From NCBI GenBank assembly GCA_017643025.1, contig JAEPOG010000003.1, positions 592,465 through 656,464 on the forward strand: a stretch of 64,000 nt of DNA. The letters are read 5' to 3'. Below, one piece after another: positions 19,996-30,855 of the stretch (positions within the stretch are counted from its first letter, which is position 1; every line of letters begins with the position of its first letter). This stretch comes from Rhizobiaceae bacterium. Its GTDB lineage: Bacteria > Pseudomonadota > Alphaproteobacteria > Rhizobiales > Rhizobiaceae. Made by a program: the position numbers and the translations under genes. The notes beneath the pieces are model-generated. The model did not search any database. It saw only the letters and a list, made by a program, of their open reading frames with translations, and was not told the origin of the DNA.

Positions 19996-21318
19996 ATGAG
20001 TGAACGCTGGGCCCGCACGATCCTCGCCACCTATCGGTGGTCAGGCGCCGTCGCCTACCCGTTCGTTGGCGGCTATGTCGCCTGGCGCGCGACGCGCGGC
20101 ATGGAAGACAGGGGCCGCCATCGCGAGCGTTATGGACGCAGCGCGATCGACAGGCCGGATGGACCGGTGGTGTGGGTTCACGCGGTCAACGATAGCGAAA
20201 CATTGGCGGTTTGCGCCCTGATTGGCCGGATCCTGGCGCTCGGTATCAATATCGTGCTCACCACGGGCACGGTTTCCTCAGCCCGGATCGCGCGTGAGCG
20301 GCTGGGCGATCGCGTTATCCACCAATATGTGCCGCTGGACCTGAAGCCGGCGGTAGGTCGTTTTCTCGACCACTGGGCGCCCGATCTCGCGATCATCGCC
20401 GAGTCCGAGATATGGCCCATGACCATTCTGGAACTGGGTGACAGGCGTATCCCCGTCGTACTGGTCAATGGACGCATGTCGGACCGGGCCTTTGCCGGGT
20501 GGCGGCGCTGGCCCTGGCTGGCCGAAGCCCTGATGGAGAACCTGTCGATCGCCATCACCCAGTCCGAGAAGGACGCCGAGCGCTTCCGGGCGCTGGGGGC
20601 GCGGCCGGTCGCCGTATCGGGCAACCTGAAGACGGACATCGATCCACCTCCCGTGGACGAGCTGGAATTGCGCCGCGTTATGTCCCAGATCGGCGAGCGG
20701 CCCCTCTGGTCGGCGTTGCTTACACACCCCGGGGAGGAAGCGGCGGCCGGTGAGGTTCAAAAACTGATCATGGCGCGCTTCCCCGGCGCACTCACCATCA
20801 TCATGCCGCGCGACCCTTCACGCGGTGACGCGATCGAATCCGAACTGTCGGCCATGGGCCTCAACGTTGTGCGCCGCAGCCGCCGGGACAAGATCACCGG
20901 CAAGTCGCATGTGCTGTTGTGCGACCAGCCTGGCGAGTCGGGCCTGTGCCTCCGTCTTTCCGACATCGCCTTTTTTGGCGGGTCGCTGTTGGGCAAGGGC
21001 GGCGAGAACCCGATCGACGCAATTGCGCTGGGCGCCGCCGTGTTGTCGGGGCAGGACATCGACTACCATCGGGAAATCTACCAGCCGCTGATGAACAAGG
21101 GCGGGGTTCGCCTTGTCAGGGACAAGGAAATGCTGGCCGGCGCAGTCAATTATCTGCTGCGCAATGAGGAGGCACGGCGCAAGATCGCCGATGGCGGCGC
21201 GGCGGCGCTGAAGGGGATGCGCGGCGCGCTCGATTTGACGGTTCGCAGTCTCGAACCGTTCATTCACCCCCTCGTCGTCAAGGCGCGGCTGGACAGCGGT
21301 TCGAAACACCGGCGCTAA
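19996..21318 (+). CDS. waaA: 3-deoxy-D-manno-octulosonic acid (Kdo) transferase, divergent
   Basis: WaaA transfers Kdo from CMP-Kdo to the lipid A precursor at the inner membrane. The 440-residue length, an N-terminal membrane-anchor helix, LVNGRMSDRAF, AESEIWPMTI and the C-terminal GT30 fold identify it. Two signature sites are unusual. The usual ASVGE loop reads VNDSE (about residues 64-68), keeping the catalytic Glu. The CMP-binding GGHNPLEPA segment reads GGENPIDAI (from residue 335). The position next to lpxK, DUF4170, DUF2093 and mutL is the normal rhizobial location, so this is the orthologue and not a stray copy. Confidence 0.88.
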   Translation: MSERWARTILATYRWSGAVAYPFVGGYVAWRATRGMEDRGRHRERYGRSAIDRPDGPVVWVHAVNDSETLAVCALIGRILALGINIVLTTGTVSSARIARERLGDRVIHQYVPLDLKPAVGRFLDHWAPDLAIIAESEIWPMTILELGDRRIPVVLVNGRMSDRAFAGWRRWPWLAEALMENLSIAITQSEKDAERFRALGARPVAVSGNLKTDIDPPPVDELELRRVMSQIGERPLWSALLTHPGEEAAAGEVQKLIMARFPGALTIIMPRDPSRGDAIESELSAMGLNVVRRSRRDKITGKSHVLLCDQPGESGLCLRLSDIAFFGGSLLGKGGENPIDAIALGAAVLSGQDIDYHREIYQPLMNKGGVRLVRDKEMLAGAVNYLLRNEEARRKIADGGAAALKGMRGALDLTVRSLEPFIHPLVVKARLDSGSKHRR

Positions 21319-21371
21319 ACGCTACGCAAGAGGGCGGCGGCGCAGCGGCAGGAGGCGGGGGACTCTAAAGT

Positions 21372-22400
21372 ATGGGAGCGAGCGAGACACCACCATTCTG
21401 GTGGGACAAGCCGGGTTTGCGTGCGCTGGCGCTGGCGCCGGCCGCAGCGGCTTATGCCAGCCTCGCTCGCCGGCGCGTCGGCAACAAACCGCGAATCGCG
21501 GTTGACCTGCCGGTCCTGCTCATCGCGGACTTTGCCGTGTCCGTGCCCGGCAAGACACAGACGGCGATGGCGTTTGCCAGGGCTGCGCTGGATCTAGGCC
21601 ATCGGCCTGGAATCGTCTGCGCAGCGCCTCCGGGTGCGGGCTCGACCCCGCATCTGGTCGATGTCCCGCGTGATACGCCGCGCCATGTCGGCGACGCAGC
21701 GCTCGAGATAGCGGGCTGTGCACCTGTTGCCGTCGGCACCGACAAGGCGGCGGCGGCGCGCCTGCTGGCGGCCGAAGGTTGCGATTTGCTGATACTGGTC
21801 GATGGTGGGCTTCGGCAGCCGCTGGCAGCGCACTTCACGCTGATTGTCGTCGATGCGCGACTTGGCCTTGGCAATGAACGGGTCATGCCGGCCGGGCCGT
21901 TGCGCTGCAGCCTGACCGACCGGGTCAGGAGCGCCGACGCCGTCCTGCGGATCGGTGACGATACCGGCGGCAACTCAGCCGTCCGGGCGGCAGCCCGCGC
22001 GGCACGGCCGGTTTACGAAGCTCGACCGGCTTTCTCGAGCGGACGCAGCCTGTCAGGCCGCCAGCTGCTGGCCTTCACGGCGATCAAGGATCCAACCGGA
22101 TTTTTTGATACGGTAACGAAAGAGGGCGGGGAACTCGTCGATCGCCATGTCTTTGGCGAAGGGCACTATTTCGCTCCGGACGAACTGGCCGAACTGCTAT
22201 CGGATGCCATTGCTGCCGATGCAGGGCTGGTTACCACACGGCGCGACGCTATCCGGCTCGCCGGCGGAGAGCCACCGCCTGACGGGTTCATGGAGCGTCT
22301 CGAAATCATCGATATGGCAGTGGAGTTCGAGGTCGACTCCACCGCGCCTGCCATCATCGCACAGACGATCGACAACTGGCGCGCCGAACGAGCCCGCTAA
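21372..22400 (+). CDS. lpxK: Tetraacyldisaccharide 4'-kinase homologue with degenerate motifs
   Basis: LpxK phosphorylates the 4' position of the lipid A disaccharide. The 342-residue length, N-terminus (PPFWWDKPG), VDARLGLGNERVMPAGPLR and LLAFTAIKDPTGFFDTV, together with the waaA neighbour, identify the family. Nearly every catalytic signature is altered. The P-loop GGxGKTP reads SVPGKTQ (residues 57-63), SRGYGG reads AAPPGAG, DDG reads VDG (143-145), the DH pair reads EG (263-264), and TxKD reads TRRD (289-292). The frame is intact, so this is not a simple pseudogene. Kinase activity is uncertain; it may have diverged in function. Confidence 0.8.
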   Translation: MGASETPPFWWDKPGLRALALAPAAAAYASLARRRVGNKPRIAVDLPVLLIADFAVSVPGKTQTAMAFARAALDLGHRPGIVCAAPPGAGSTPHLVDVPRDTPRHVGDAALEIAGCAPVAVGTDKAAAARLLAAEGCDLLILVDGGLRQPLAAHFTLIVVDARLGLGNERVMPAGPLRCSLTDRVRSADAVLRIGDDTGGNSAVRAAARAARPVYEARPAFSSGRSLSGRQLLAFTAIKDPTGFFDTVTKEGGELVDRHVFGEGHYFAPDELAELLSDAIAADAGLVTTRRDAIRLAGGEPPPDGFMERLEIIDMAVEFEVDSTAPAIIAQTIDNWRAERAR

Positions 22401-22461
22401 CCTTCGTTCCGTTTAGCGCGCCGATGCGCTATGTTTTCGGCGAGGCTTGGAGGGGGCAGAC

Positions 22462-22917
22462 ATGAGCGAACAAGGGACAATTGCCGGCGCAGGCCGCGCT
22501 CCGCTGCATCTCTGGATCGTCGGCGTCCTGTCGCTTCTGTGGAACGCGATGGGTGCTTTCGACTACCTCATGACCCAGTCGCGTTCCGAGTGGTACATGA
22601 GCCAGTTCTCGCCGGAGCAGCTCGACTACTTCTATTCGTTTCCCTTGTGGGCAGACGCCGCGTGGGCGCTTGGTGTGTGGGGCGCGTTCTTCGGCTCGCT
22701 AGCCTTGCTGCTGCGGCGCTCCTGGGCAGTATGGCTGTTCGGTGTCTCGATTGCCGGCCTTGTCCTCACATCGATCTACAATTTCGTGCTGACAAACGGC
22801 GCGGAGTTGATGGGCGAGGGCGCTGAAGTCTGGGTGCTAACCTTGTTGATCTGGGGGATCACGCTGGCGCTGTTCTTCTATGCGCGGTGGCTGACCGCGC
22901 AGGGCGTATTACGCTAG
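22462..22917 (+). CDS. Four-helix membrane protein of unknown function
   Basis: This 151-residue protein begins at ATG 22462 after a strong GGAGGGGG ribosome binding site. It has four hydrophobic segments (about residues 18-38, 60-85, 88-108 and 122-143), an aromatic-rich loop (SEWYMSQFSPEQLDYFYSFP) and little else outside the membrane. I do not recognise a named domain. It sits between lpxK and the convergent DUF2093 gene. Its stop overlaps that gene's stop in CTAG. Confidence 0.8.
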   Translation: MSEQGTIAGAGRAPLHLWIVGVLSLLWNAMGAFDYLMTQSRSEWYMSQFSPEQLDYFYSFPLWADAAWALGVWGAFFGSLALLLRRSWAVWLFGVSIAGLVLTSIYNFVLTNGAELMGEGAEVWVLTLLIWGITLALFFYARWLTAQGVLR

Positions 22918-23147
22918 CGGCGCGAACGCAGAGCCGGGTCGTGTTCCATCTCGGCGCTGAGCGACGCCTCGGCGTTCACATAAGCCTCCTGGCGCGCGAC
23001 ACTCCAGTACTTTAGCTCATCGAGGGGGATGGATTCGCCGGTCACCGCGCAGCGGACGAATGCGCCCGGGGCGACGACCTGGAAGTCCCCGTCCAGGTAA
23101 CGAAGGCGCGCCTCGCGCGAACCCGGTCCTTCAAAGCGATTCATCAT
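22914..23147 (-). CDS. DUF2093 domain-containing protein
   Basis: This 77-residue protein is almost entirely DUF2093 (LRYLDGDFQVVAPGAFVRCAV and TGESIPLDELKYWSVARQEAY in two adjoining blocks). The function is unknown. The family is restricted to Alphaproteobacteria and commonly lies between lpxK and mutL. Two consecutive ATG codons (23147 and 23144) serve as possible starts. The stop codon overlaps that of the convergent membrane-protein gene by four bases. Confidence 0.87.
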   Translation of the reverse strand: MMNRFEGPGSREARLRYLDGDFQVVAPGAFVRCAVTGESIPLDELKYWSVARQEAYVNAEASLSAEMEHDPALRSRR

Positions 23148-23206
23148 GCATCCGTTCCCGGCGCTGTTCGGCAGCCTAACCGCCACAGAACAGGCGGAGC
23201 GTCAAG

Positions 23207-24976
23207 CTAGCGGCGTCCGAACAGCCGTTCGATATCGGTGAGCTTGAGCTCGATATAGGTCGGCCTGCCGTGATTGCACGTGCCTGAGCCCGGCGTTGCC
23301 TCCATCTCGCGCAGCAGCGCGTTCATCTCGTCGGGCCGCAGCCGACGCCCCGAACGCACCGAGCCATGGCAGGCCATTGTGGCGGCGACCTTGTTGAGCC
23401 GCGCGCGCAGCGTATCCGCCGTGTCGTTCTCCGCCAGCTCGTCGGCAAGATCGCGGACGAGGCCGTGAATGTCGGTTTCGCCAAGCATCGCCGGCGTCTC
23501 GCGTACTGCCACCGCGCTGGGACCGAAGCGTTCCAGCCCCAGTCCAAGGCGCGCCAGCAGCGGCGCCTGCGCAGCCAGCCTGTCGGCATCTTCCTCCGGC
23601 AGATCGATGACTTCCGGCAGGAGCAGCATCTGGGATGCGACCGGGCGTTCGTCGAGACCGCGCTTCAGCGCCTCGTAGACCAGCCGTTCATGCGCGGCGT
23701 GCTGGTCGACGATCACCAGCGAATCCGCGGTCTGGGCGACGATGTAGTTTTCGTGGATCTGCGCCCGCGCAGCGCCGAGCGGCGCGTCCGCCGAAACTGT
23801 ATCGCCTGAATCGCCTTCAGCTTGCCGTGCACTGACCGTCGGGCCAGCATCGAAGAGCGCCTGTTCCTGTTCGGCGAAGCCGCTGCCGAGCGGACGATGG
23901 AAATCGTGCGGCGTGACGGGTGCCGGCGCACGCTCGCCGCGAAACGCCTCCAGCATGGACGCGGACGCCGATGTGGACGCCCGTATGCCCGCCCCGGCGA
24001 GCGTCTGCCTGATCGCGCCGACGATCAGTCCGCGCACCAGCCCGGCGTCGCGGAAGCGCACATCGGCCTTTGCCGGATGGACGTTGACGTCGACATCGGC
24101 AGGGTCGAGCCACAGGAACAGCGTCGTCACCGCGTGCCGGTCGCGCGGTAGAACGTCGGCGAATGCGCCGCGTATCGCGCCGGCGATCAGCTTGTCGCGA
24201 ACCGGGCGGCCGTTGACGAAGGCATATTGCTGCTGCGCGGTTGCGCGGGACCATGAAGGGATCGAGATGTGTCCCGTGAGCCGCACACCTTCGCGCTCGG
24301 CATCGACGGCGAGCGAATTCTCGCCGAATTCGCTGCCGAGTATCTGCGCGATTCGCGCCGGGCGGTCATTTTGGTCGCCCGCCGGCGGCAGCTCCAGTGT
24401 CGAGCGGTCGCTGCCCGACAGGGTGAAACGCACCTGCGGGAACGCCATTGCTATGCGCTTCACCACGTCGGCGATGGCAGCGGCCTCTGCGCGGGGGCCC
24501 TTCATGAATTTCAGACGCGCTGGCGTGGCGAAGAAGAGGTCTCGCACCTCCACTGTCGTGCCGCGGTTGGCCGCGGCTGGTCTGACGGTGGATGTGACGC
24601 CGCCTTCGACGCTGATCTCGGCGCCATTGTCGGCGTCGGCCGTGCGGCTGCGGATCGTCAGGCGCGCCACGGAGCCGATCGACGGCAGCGCTTCGCCGCG
24701 GAAGCCGAGAGTGCGGATGTCGTGGATATCCCCACCGAGTTTCGATGTGCAATGCCGTCCGACCGCCAGCGGCAATTCTTCCGGCGCTATGCCAGCCCCG
24801 TCATCGATGACGCGGATGAGCCCGAGCCCGCCGCCTGCGGTTGCGATCTCGATGCGGCTTGCACCGGCATCGAGCGCGTTCTCGACCAGTTCCTTGACGA
24901 CGCTCGCAGGCCGCTCGACCACCTCGCCGGCGGCGATCTGGTTGATCATCGTGTCGGGAAGCTGGCGTATCGGCAT
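23207..24976 (-). CDS. mutL: DNA mismatch repair protein MutL
   Basis: MutL links mismatch recognition by MutS to strand removal. The 589-residue protein has the GHKL ATPase motifs [17 protein letters not shown] and [13 protein letters not shown] in the N-terminal third. After a Pro/Ala-rich linker comes a C-terminal dimerisation domain with the metal-binding endonuclease motif [12 protein letters not shown] and the late CNHGRP. This fits the nicking type of MutL found in bacteria without MutH. The start at ATG 24976 (MPIRQLP) is the family N-terminus; an ATG four codons upstream is the alternative. Confidence 0.96.
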   Translation of the reverse strand: MPIRQLPDTMINQIAAGEVVERPASVVKELVENALDAGASRIEIATAGGGLGLIRVIDDGAGIAPEELPLAVGRHCTSKLGGDIHDIRTLGFRGEALPSIGSVARLTIRSRTADADNGAEISVEGGVTSTVRPAAANRGTTVEVRDLFFATPARLKFMKGPRAEAAAIADVVKRIAMAFPQVRFTLSGSDRSTLELPPAGDQNDRPARIAQILGSEFGENSLAVDAEREGVRLTGHISIPSWSRATAQQQYAFVNGRPVRDKLIAGAIRGAFADVLPRDRHAVTTLFLWLDPADVDVNVHPAKADVRFRDAGLVRGLIVGAIRQTLAGAGIRASTSASASMLEAFRGERAPAPVTPHDFHRPLGSGFAEQEQALFDAGPTVSARQAEGDSGDTVSADAPLGAARAQIHENYIVAQTADSLVIVDQHAAHERLVYEALKRGLDERPVASQMLLLPEVIDLPEEDADRLAAQAPLLARLGLGLERFGPSAVAVRETPAMLGETDIHGLVRDLADELAENDTADTLRARLNKVAATMACHGSVRSGRRLRPDEMNALLREMEATPGSGTCNHGRPTYIELKLTDIERLFGRR

Positions 24977-25054
24977 GATGCCGACCATAGGCGGATTCGA
25001 GCCGAGGGCGAAGCAGCGATCCCCACCGGTACACGGCTTTGTGGGTGGTGGGCC

Positions 25055-27154
25055 TTACCCGGCCTTCAGGCCTGCCGTAGCCGCCGCCTGGCCGCCGTTG
25101 CGCTGCTCGATCCACTGCCGCGCCTTCTGGTCCGGCATGGGGAAGGCGACGGAATAGCCCTGCACCTGGTCGCAGCCCAGCGCCATCAGCGCGTCTAGTT
25201 CCGCCGTCGTCTCCGCGCCCTCGGCGATGAGCGAGATGCCGAGCCCGCGCGCCAACTCCGTGATGGCACGCACGATCATGGTATTGTCCATGTTGAGGTC
25301 GATGCTCTGGACGAAGCGCCGGTCGATCTTCAGCCGGTCGATCTCGTTCGGATTGACGTGGCTGAGCGATGCGTAACCGGTGCCGAAATCGTCGAGTTCG
25401 AGATGCACGCCGGCCGCCCGGATCGCCCGAAGCTTGGGTGCGATCCCGGTCTTCTCATCGTCGAGGATGACCGATTCCACGATTTCGAGCGAAAGTTTCT
25501 CCGGCGGCAGTCCGGCCTCTTCAAGTGTCCCGAACAGGAAGTCGTAGAAGTCGGCCTCGCGTAGCTCCGTACCCGACACATTGATCGCCAGCCGGCCGAA
25601 CTCGAACCCGGACCGGTGCCATGCGGCTGCTTCGCCGATCGCCTTCTCGAAGACGATCCTGCCGATATCGACCATCAGGCCCGCCTTCTCGGCGACGGGA
25701 ATGAACTCGCCGGGAGGAATAGGGCCGCGCTCGGCATGCTGCCAGCGGACCAGAGCCTCAACCCCGGTGATGCCGCCGGTGGTAAGCGAGATTTGCGGCT
25801 GGAAGTGGACCGAGAATTCACGCCGGGCGATAGCGCCGGCCAGGTCCCGCTCGAGACGCTTGCGGTGGTCCAGTTCTGCCCGCAACTCCTCGGAGAAGAA
25901 GGAGCACGAGCCGCCGCCGGATTTCTTGGCCGCATAGAGCGCAAGATCGGCGTGGACGAGCAGGTCGTCGGCGTTGTCGGCGTCGAGCGGGTAGACGGCG
26001 ATGCCCGCGCTGGCGCCCGGGTGAATAGTGGCACCCTCGAAGTCGATCGGTTCGTTGATGCTCCTGAGGATGCGGTTTGCGACCGTGTTGATGTCCTCGG
26101 TGTCGCCGGCCGCACTCAGTACTATGACGAACTCGTCGCCGCCGAGCCGCACGCACAGATCCGAGGCGCGGCAGACACCCTTCATCCTCTCGGCGGTCTT
26201 GACCAAGACCAGATCGCCGGCGGCGTGACCGAGCGTGTCGTTGATCTGTTTGAACCGGTCGAGATCGAGCTGCAGGATCGCTATGTGTTCGTCGCGCCTT
26301 TCAGCGGACTTGATGAGGCGGTCGAACTGGTCGCGCAGGAACGCCCGGTTGTACAGGCCGGTCAGGCCGTCATGCACGGCGACATAGGCCATGGTGTTGC
26401 GCGCGTCCACGAGTTCGTTCGTTCGCCGGCTGACCATGCCGGTCATCGGCATGAAGATCAGGATCACCACCATCACAATCACGCCGATGACGGCGTAGAA
26501 CAGATACCTGTGGGTGTCCCGCAACACGCCGAGCTCCGCGAGCGATGCTTCGGAAATCGAGCGCTCCAGTGCCGTGAAGCCGCCGAGCGCGGCAGTGGCC
26601 ACCGTCTCGTCGAACCGCGCCCGCTGTTGGCTGAACGAGTATGGAGACGCTTCGCCATGCGTGAAACCTTCGTCACGCAGTGTCGATATCAACCGGTGGC
26701 CGTTTGCCGCCAATGCACCGACGAAATAGTCGAGATGATTGGGCGCCCCGTAGAAAATCGCTTCCAGACCGTGAGTGTCTGCATCATCGGCTTGCCCGCT
26801 AATACGTGAAAGCAGCAGGTCGTGCGTCTTTTCGAAATGCCCGACGGCATCCTCCAGAGCATGGACAAATGGCGGGCGTTCATCGGCGGGCACGCTCTCG
26901 GCGGCGTTTGCAAGGAATACGATGCGTTGCGACAGCGCCTTCTGCTGGCTGATGATCGCGAGCAGGGCATCATCGTGCTGGTGGCCCTTCAGCCTATCCT
27001 GCACGAGAAGGAACGAGACCAGGGCCATGGCCGCGATCAACAAAACCGCACCCCAGTAGGCCGCGCGGATATTGAGCACGAGTTGATCCGGTGCGCCCGC
27101 CTTGATTTCGGGTGTCATGGTGAAGCCCCAGCCGAGAAGTATCAGTCGGCGCAT
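25055..27154 (-). CDS. Membrane-bound GGDEF-EAL protein (c-di-GMP turnover)
   Basis: This protein of about 699 residues has two membrane helices (about residues 33-52 and 215-237) flanking a helical periplasmic sensor. A GGDEF domain carries intact RLGGDEF and the inhibitory I-site RASD five residues before it. A C-terminal EAL domain has EALVRW, NVSGTEL, DDFGTGYASL, KIDRRFV and EGAE. All residues needed for both cyclase and phosphodiesterase activity appear present, so the net direction cannot be predicted. The sensor resembles PilJ-like four-helix domains. An internal ATG (27118) is a possible start. It is divergent from gcdH. Confidence 0.92.
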   Translation of the reverse strand: MRRLILLGWGFTMTPEIKAGAPDQLVLNIRAAYWGAVLLIAAMALVSFLLVQDRLKGHQHDDALLAIISQQKALSQRIVFLANAAESVPADERPPFVHALEDAVGHFEKTHDLLLSRISGQADDADTHGLEAIFYGAPNHLDYFVGALAANGHRLISTLRDEGFTHGEASPYSFSQQRARFDETVATAALGGFTALERSISEASLAELGVLRDTHRYLFYAVIGVIVMVVILIFMPMTGMVSRRTNELVDARNTMAYVAVHDGLTGLYNRAFLRDQFDRLIKSAERRDEHIAILQLDLDRFKQINDTLGHAAGDLVLVKTAERMKGVCRASDLCVRLGGDEFVIVLSAAGDTEDINTVANRILRSINEPIDFEGATIHPGASAGIAVYPLDADNADDLLVHADLALYAAKKSGGGSCSFFSEELRAELDHRKRLERDLAGAIARREFSVHFQPQISLTTGGITGVEALVRWQHAERGPIPPGEFIPVAEKAGLMVDIGRIVFEKAIGEAAAWHRSGFEFGRLAINVSGTELREADFYDFLFGTLEEAGLPPEKLSLEIVESVILDDEKTGIAPKLRAIRAAGVHLELDDFGTGYASLSHVNPNEIDRLKIDRRFVQSIDLNMDNTMIVRAITELARGLGISLIAEGAETTAELDALMALGCDQVQGYSVAFPMPDQKARQWIEQRNGGQAAATAGLKAG

Positions 27155-27369
27155 CCACGCGCGGCAATGGTTAACGTGATCGCAATCTTTCGGCCGAAAT
27201 CGCCTTTGTCCTTTTCAATCGATACAGGTGGTTACCGCGGTCTTGCGCGAATGCGTGGTATCGGACATGTGTGTGCCGCTCCCGCACAGCAGGCGACGAC
27301 GACGCGCTTTCGGCGAGGGCCAATTGTTTCTAGAATGGCGTCGGTTGGTTAGAGAAACGGAGCGGGACG

Positions 27370-28578
27370 ATGAACGTCGAGACGAGGATATCGGGAGCGA
27401 TGGCTGGCTTCGTCTGGGACGACCCGTTCCTGCTCGAGGATCAGCTGTCGGAGGACGAGCGGCTGATGCGCGACGCCGCGGCGCAGTTTGCCGCCGACAA
27501 GCTGATGCCGCGGGTGGAGAAGGCCTATCTGGAAGAGACATCCGACCCGACGATCTTTTCGGAGATGGGCGAGGCCGGATTGCTCGGCATCACGGTGCCC
27601 GAAGAATATGGCGGGCTGGGCTCGACCTATGTGACTTACGGTCTCGTCGCGCGCGAGATCGAACGCGTCGACAGCGGCTATCGCTCGATGATGTCGGTCC
27701 AGTCATCGCTGGTCATGTATCCCATCCATGCCTACGGCTCTGAGGAGCAGAAGAAGAAGTATCTGCCGAAACTGGCCTCGGGCGAATGGATCGGCTGTTT
27801 CGGGCTGACCGAACCCGACGCCGGCTCCGATCCGGGCGGCATGAAGACCAGAGCCGAGAAGATCGATGGCGGCTACCGGCTCAACGGTTCGAAGATGTGG
27901 ATATCGAACGCGCCGCTGGCCGACGTGTTCGTGGTGTGGGCGAAGTCCACCGCGCATGACAACCAGATCAGGGGTTTCGTGCTCGAGAAGGGCATGAAGG
28001 GCCTGTCGGCACCGAAGATTGGCGGCAAGCTGTCGTTGCGCGCCTCCGTCACCGGCGAGGTGGTGATGGAAAATGTCGAGGTCGGCGAGGATGCGCTGCT
28101 GCCGAACGTTTCTGGCCTCAAGGGCCCGTTCGGCTGCCTCAACCGCGCCCGCTACGGCATCTCCTGGGGCGCCATGGGCGCAGCCGAGGATTGCTGGCAC
28201 AGGGCGCGGCAATACGGGCTCGACCGCAAGCAGTTCGGCAAGCCGCTTGCCGGCACCCAGCTCTACCAGAAGAAGCTCGCCGACATGCAGACCGAGATCG
28301 CGCTGGGCCTCCAGGGTTCATTGCGCGTTGGCCGCTTGATGGACGAAGGCCGGATGGCGCCGGAGATGATCTCGATCGTCAAGCGCAACAATTGCGGCAA
28401 GGCGCTCGATATCGCCCGCCAGGCCCGCGACATGCATGGCGGCAACGGCATCCAGATCGAGTTCCACGTCATGCGCCACGCGCAGAACCTGGAGACCGTC
28501 AACACCTATGAGGGCACACACGACGTGCACGCGCTCATCCTCGGCCGCGCACAGACGGGCATTCAGGCGTTTTTCTAG
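27370..28578 (+). CDS. gcdH: Glutaryl-CoA dehydrogenase (acyl-CoA dehydrogenase family)
   Basis: GcdH oxidises and decarboxylates glutaryl-CoA to crotonyl-CoA in lysine, tryptophan and glutarate breakdown. The 402-residue protein carries [20 protein letters not shown] and [18 protein letters not shown], the Arg in [19 protein letters not shown], and the catalytic base Glu in [17 protein letters not shown], all typical of this subgroup. The CoA-transferase gene that often accompanies gcdH is not nearby. It is convergent with the 2-oxoglutarate oxygenase gene, with 3 bases between stops. Confidence 0.93.
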   Translation: MNVETRISGAMAGFVWDDPFLLEDQLSEDERLMRDAAAQFAADKLMPRVEKAYLEETSDPTIFSEMGEAGLLGITVPEEYGGLGSTYVTYGLVAREIERVDSGYRSMMSVQSSLVMYPIHAYGSEEQKKKYLPKLASGEWIGCFGLTEPDAGSDPGGMKTRAEKIDGGYRLNGSKMWISNAPLADVFVVWAKSTAHDNQIRGFVLEKGMKGLSAPKIGGKLSLRASVTGEVVMENVEVGEDALLPNVSGLKGPFGCLNRARYGISWGAMGAAEDCWHRARQYGLDRKQFGKPLAGTQLYQKKLADMQTEIALGLQGSLRVGRLMDEGRMAPEMISIVKRNNCGKALDIARQARDMHGGNGIQIEFHVMRHAQNLETVNTYEGTHDVHALILGRAQTGIQAFF

Positions 28579-28581
28579 AGC

Positions 28582-29565
28582 CTACTTCGTCGTCGCGCGG
28601 AACTTGTTCATCAGGTAGGGGCCGGAGAGCACGGGCGCGTATTTCGGCTCCTCGCCGGCCGCGAGGCACTGGTCGAGCACGACGATCTCCGCGTCCCAGT
28701 TCGGCTGATGGAAGAAGGCGAGCGACTGGCGCCGGTCCATGCCGCCTTCTTCGGGCGGTGGATTGACGACCCGGTGCAGCGTCGAGACCCAGCGGTCGTT
28801 GGTCCACAGCGCCATGAGGTCGCCGATATTCACCAGGAACGCGCCGGGCACCGGCGGCACGGCGGTCCAGCTGCCGTCCGGCGTCTTGATTTCCAGCCCG
28901 CGCGAGCCGGCCTGCGGTAGCAGGATAGTCAGGCTGCCATAGTCCGTGTGGGCGCCGGCGCGCAGTTGCCCTAGCTTCGGCGGGCGGTGCTGCTCGGGAT
29001 AGTTGAGCGCCCTGAGTGCGCTTATCGGTGCGTCGATGTATCCCTCGAAATAGTCGTCGGGCAGTTTCAGCGCCGCAGCGAACAGCCGCATGATGCGCCG
29101 CGCCAGATCTTCCATCGAAGCGTAGTAGCTGGTCCACGCTTCACGAAAGCCGGCGGGCGTGTCAGGCCAGATTGTCTCCGCATAACAGAAGGACAGGGCG
29201 TCCTTGTCGGTGATCCCGGCGGGGACCGACTGCGGCCCGCCGTTGAAGCTTTCCTTGAGGTCGGGCGGGCTCTCGGCTTCGCGCGACTTGGCCAGCGCTT
29301 CCAGTTCCGGACCGAGATACCCATAGGGGTAGCCGGGATAGGGCGCGGCGGATTTCTGCTTGTCCTCGTAGGGCAGGGAGAAGAATGCGCGCGCCTTCTC
29401 CCACACGCCTGAGATAGTCTCCTCCGCCACGCCGTGATTGGCGACGGCGAGGAAGCCCGTTGATTGGCATATGCGGTCCACCTCGGCGGCGAGAAGCGCT
29501 CGCTCATCGCCGGTCGCCTTCTCAAACCGCCCCAGATCGAATACGGGAAATGCTGAGGATGACAT
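28582..29565 (-). CDS. 2-oxoglutarate/Fe(II) oxygenase, isopenicillin-N-synthase-like
   Basis: This 327-residue protein has the N-terminal DIOX_N part ([19 protein letters not shown]) and a C-terminal double-stranded beta-helix. The iron ligands are HTD ([11 protein letters not shown]) and a distal His (STLHRVVNP), and the 2-oxoglutarate-binding Arg-x-Ser is RQSLAFF. The substrate is unknown; bacterial relatives include ethylene-forming-like and flavonoid-type oxygenases. The start at ATG 29565 follows GGGCGG. The gene is divergent from kbl with 72 bases between starts. It is not of the CsiD (glutarate hydroxylase) family, despite lying beside gcdH. Confidence 0.87.
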   Translation of the reverse strand: MSSSAFPVFDLGRFEKATGDERALLAAEVDRICQSTGFLAVANHGVAEETISGVWEKARAFFSLPYEDKQKSAAPYPGYPYGYLGPELEALAKSREAESPPDLKESFNGGPQSVPAGITDKDALSFCYAETIWPDTPAGFREAWTSYYASMEDLARRIMRLFAAALKLPDDYFEGYIDAPISALRALNYPEQHRPPKLGQLRAGAHTDYGSLTILLPQAGSRGLEIKTPDGSWTAVPPVPGAFLVNIGDLMALWTNDRWVSTLHRVVNPPPEEGGMDRRQSLAFFHQPNWDAEIVVLDQCLAAGEEPKYAPVLSGPYLMNKFRATTK

Positions 29566-29637
29566 TGTCCGCCCGCCCTTGGAAATCGGCACGATCGTAG
29601 TCCGGCAAGGCGAGGCCGCCAACCGCGGAAGGCGCGC

Positions 29638-30822
<1,185 letters not shown>

Positions 30823-30855
30823 TCGTGTCTATTCAGGGTGCCAGGGGAGGACGCC

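Noticed and set aside
23913..25157. 414-codon plus-strand open frame
   Set aside because: Antisense to mutL, whose ATPase and endonuclease motifs are intact on the minus strand; low-complexity Ser/Arg/Pro translation.
28582..29565. Possible glutarate 2-hydroxylase (CsiD/GlaH) next to gcdH
   Set aside because: The protein has the DIOX_N plus isopenicillin-N-synthase-like layout with HTD and RQS motifs, which differs from the CsiD family; proximity alone does not support glutarate hydroxylation.
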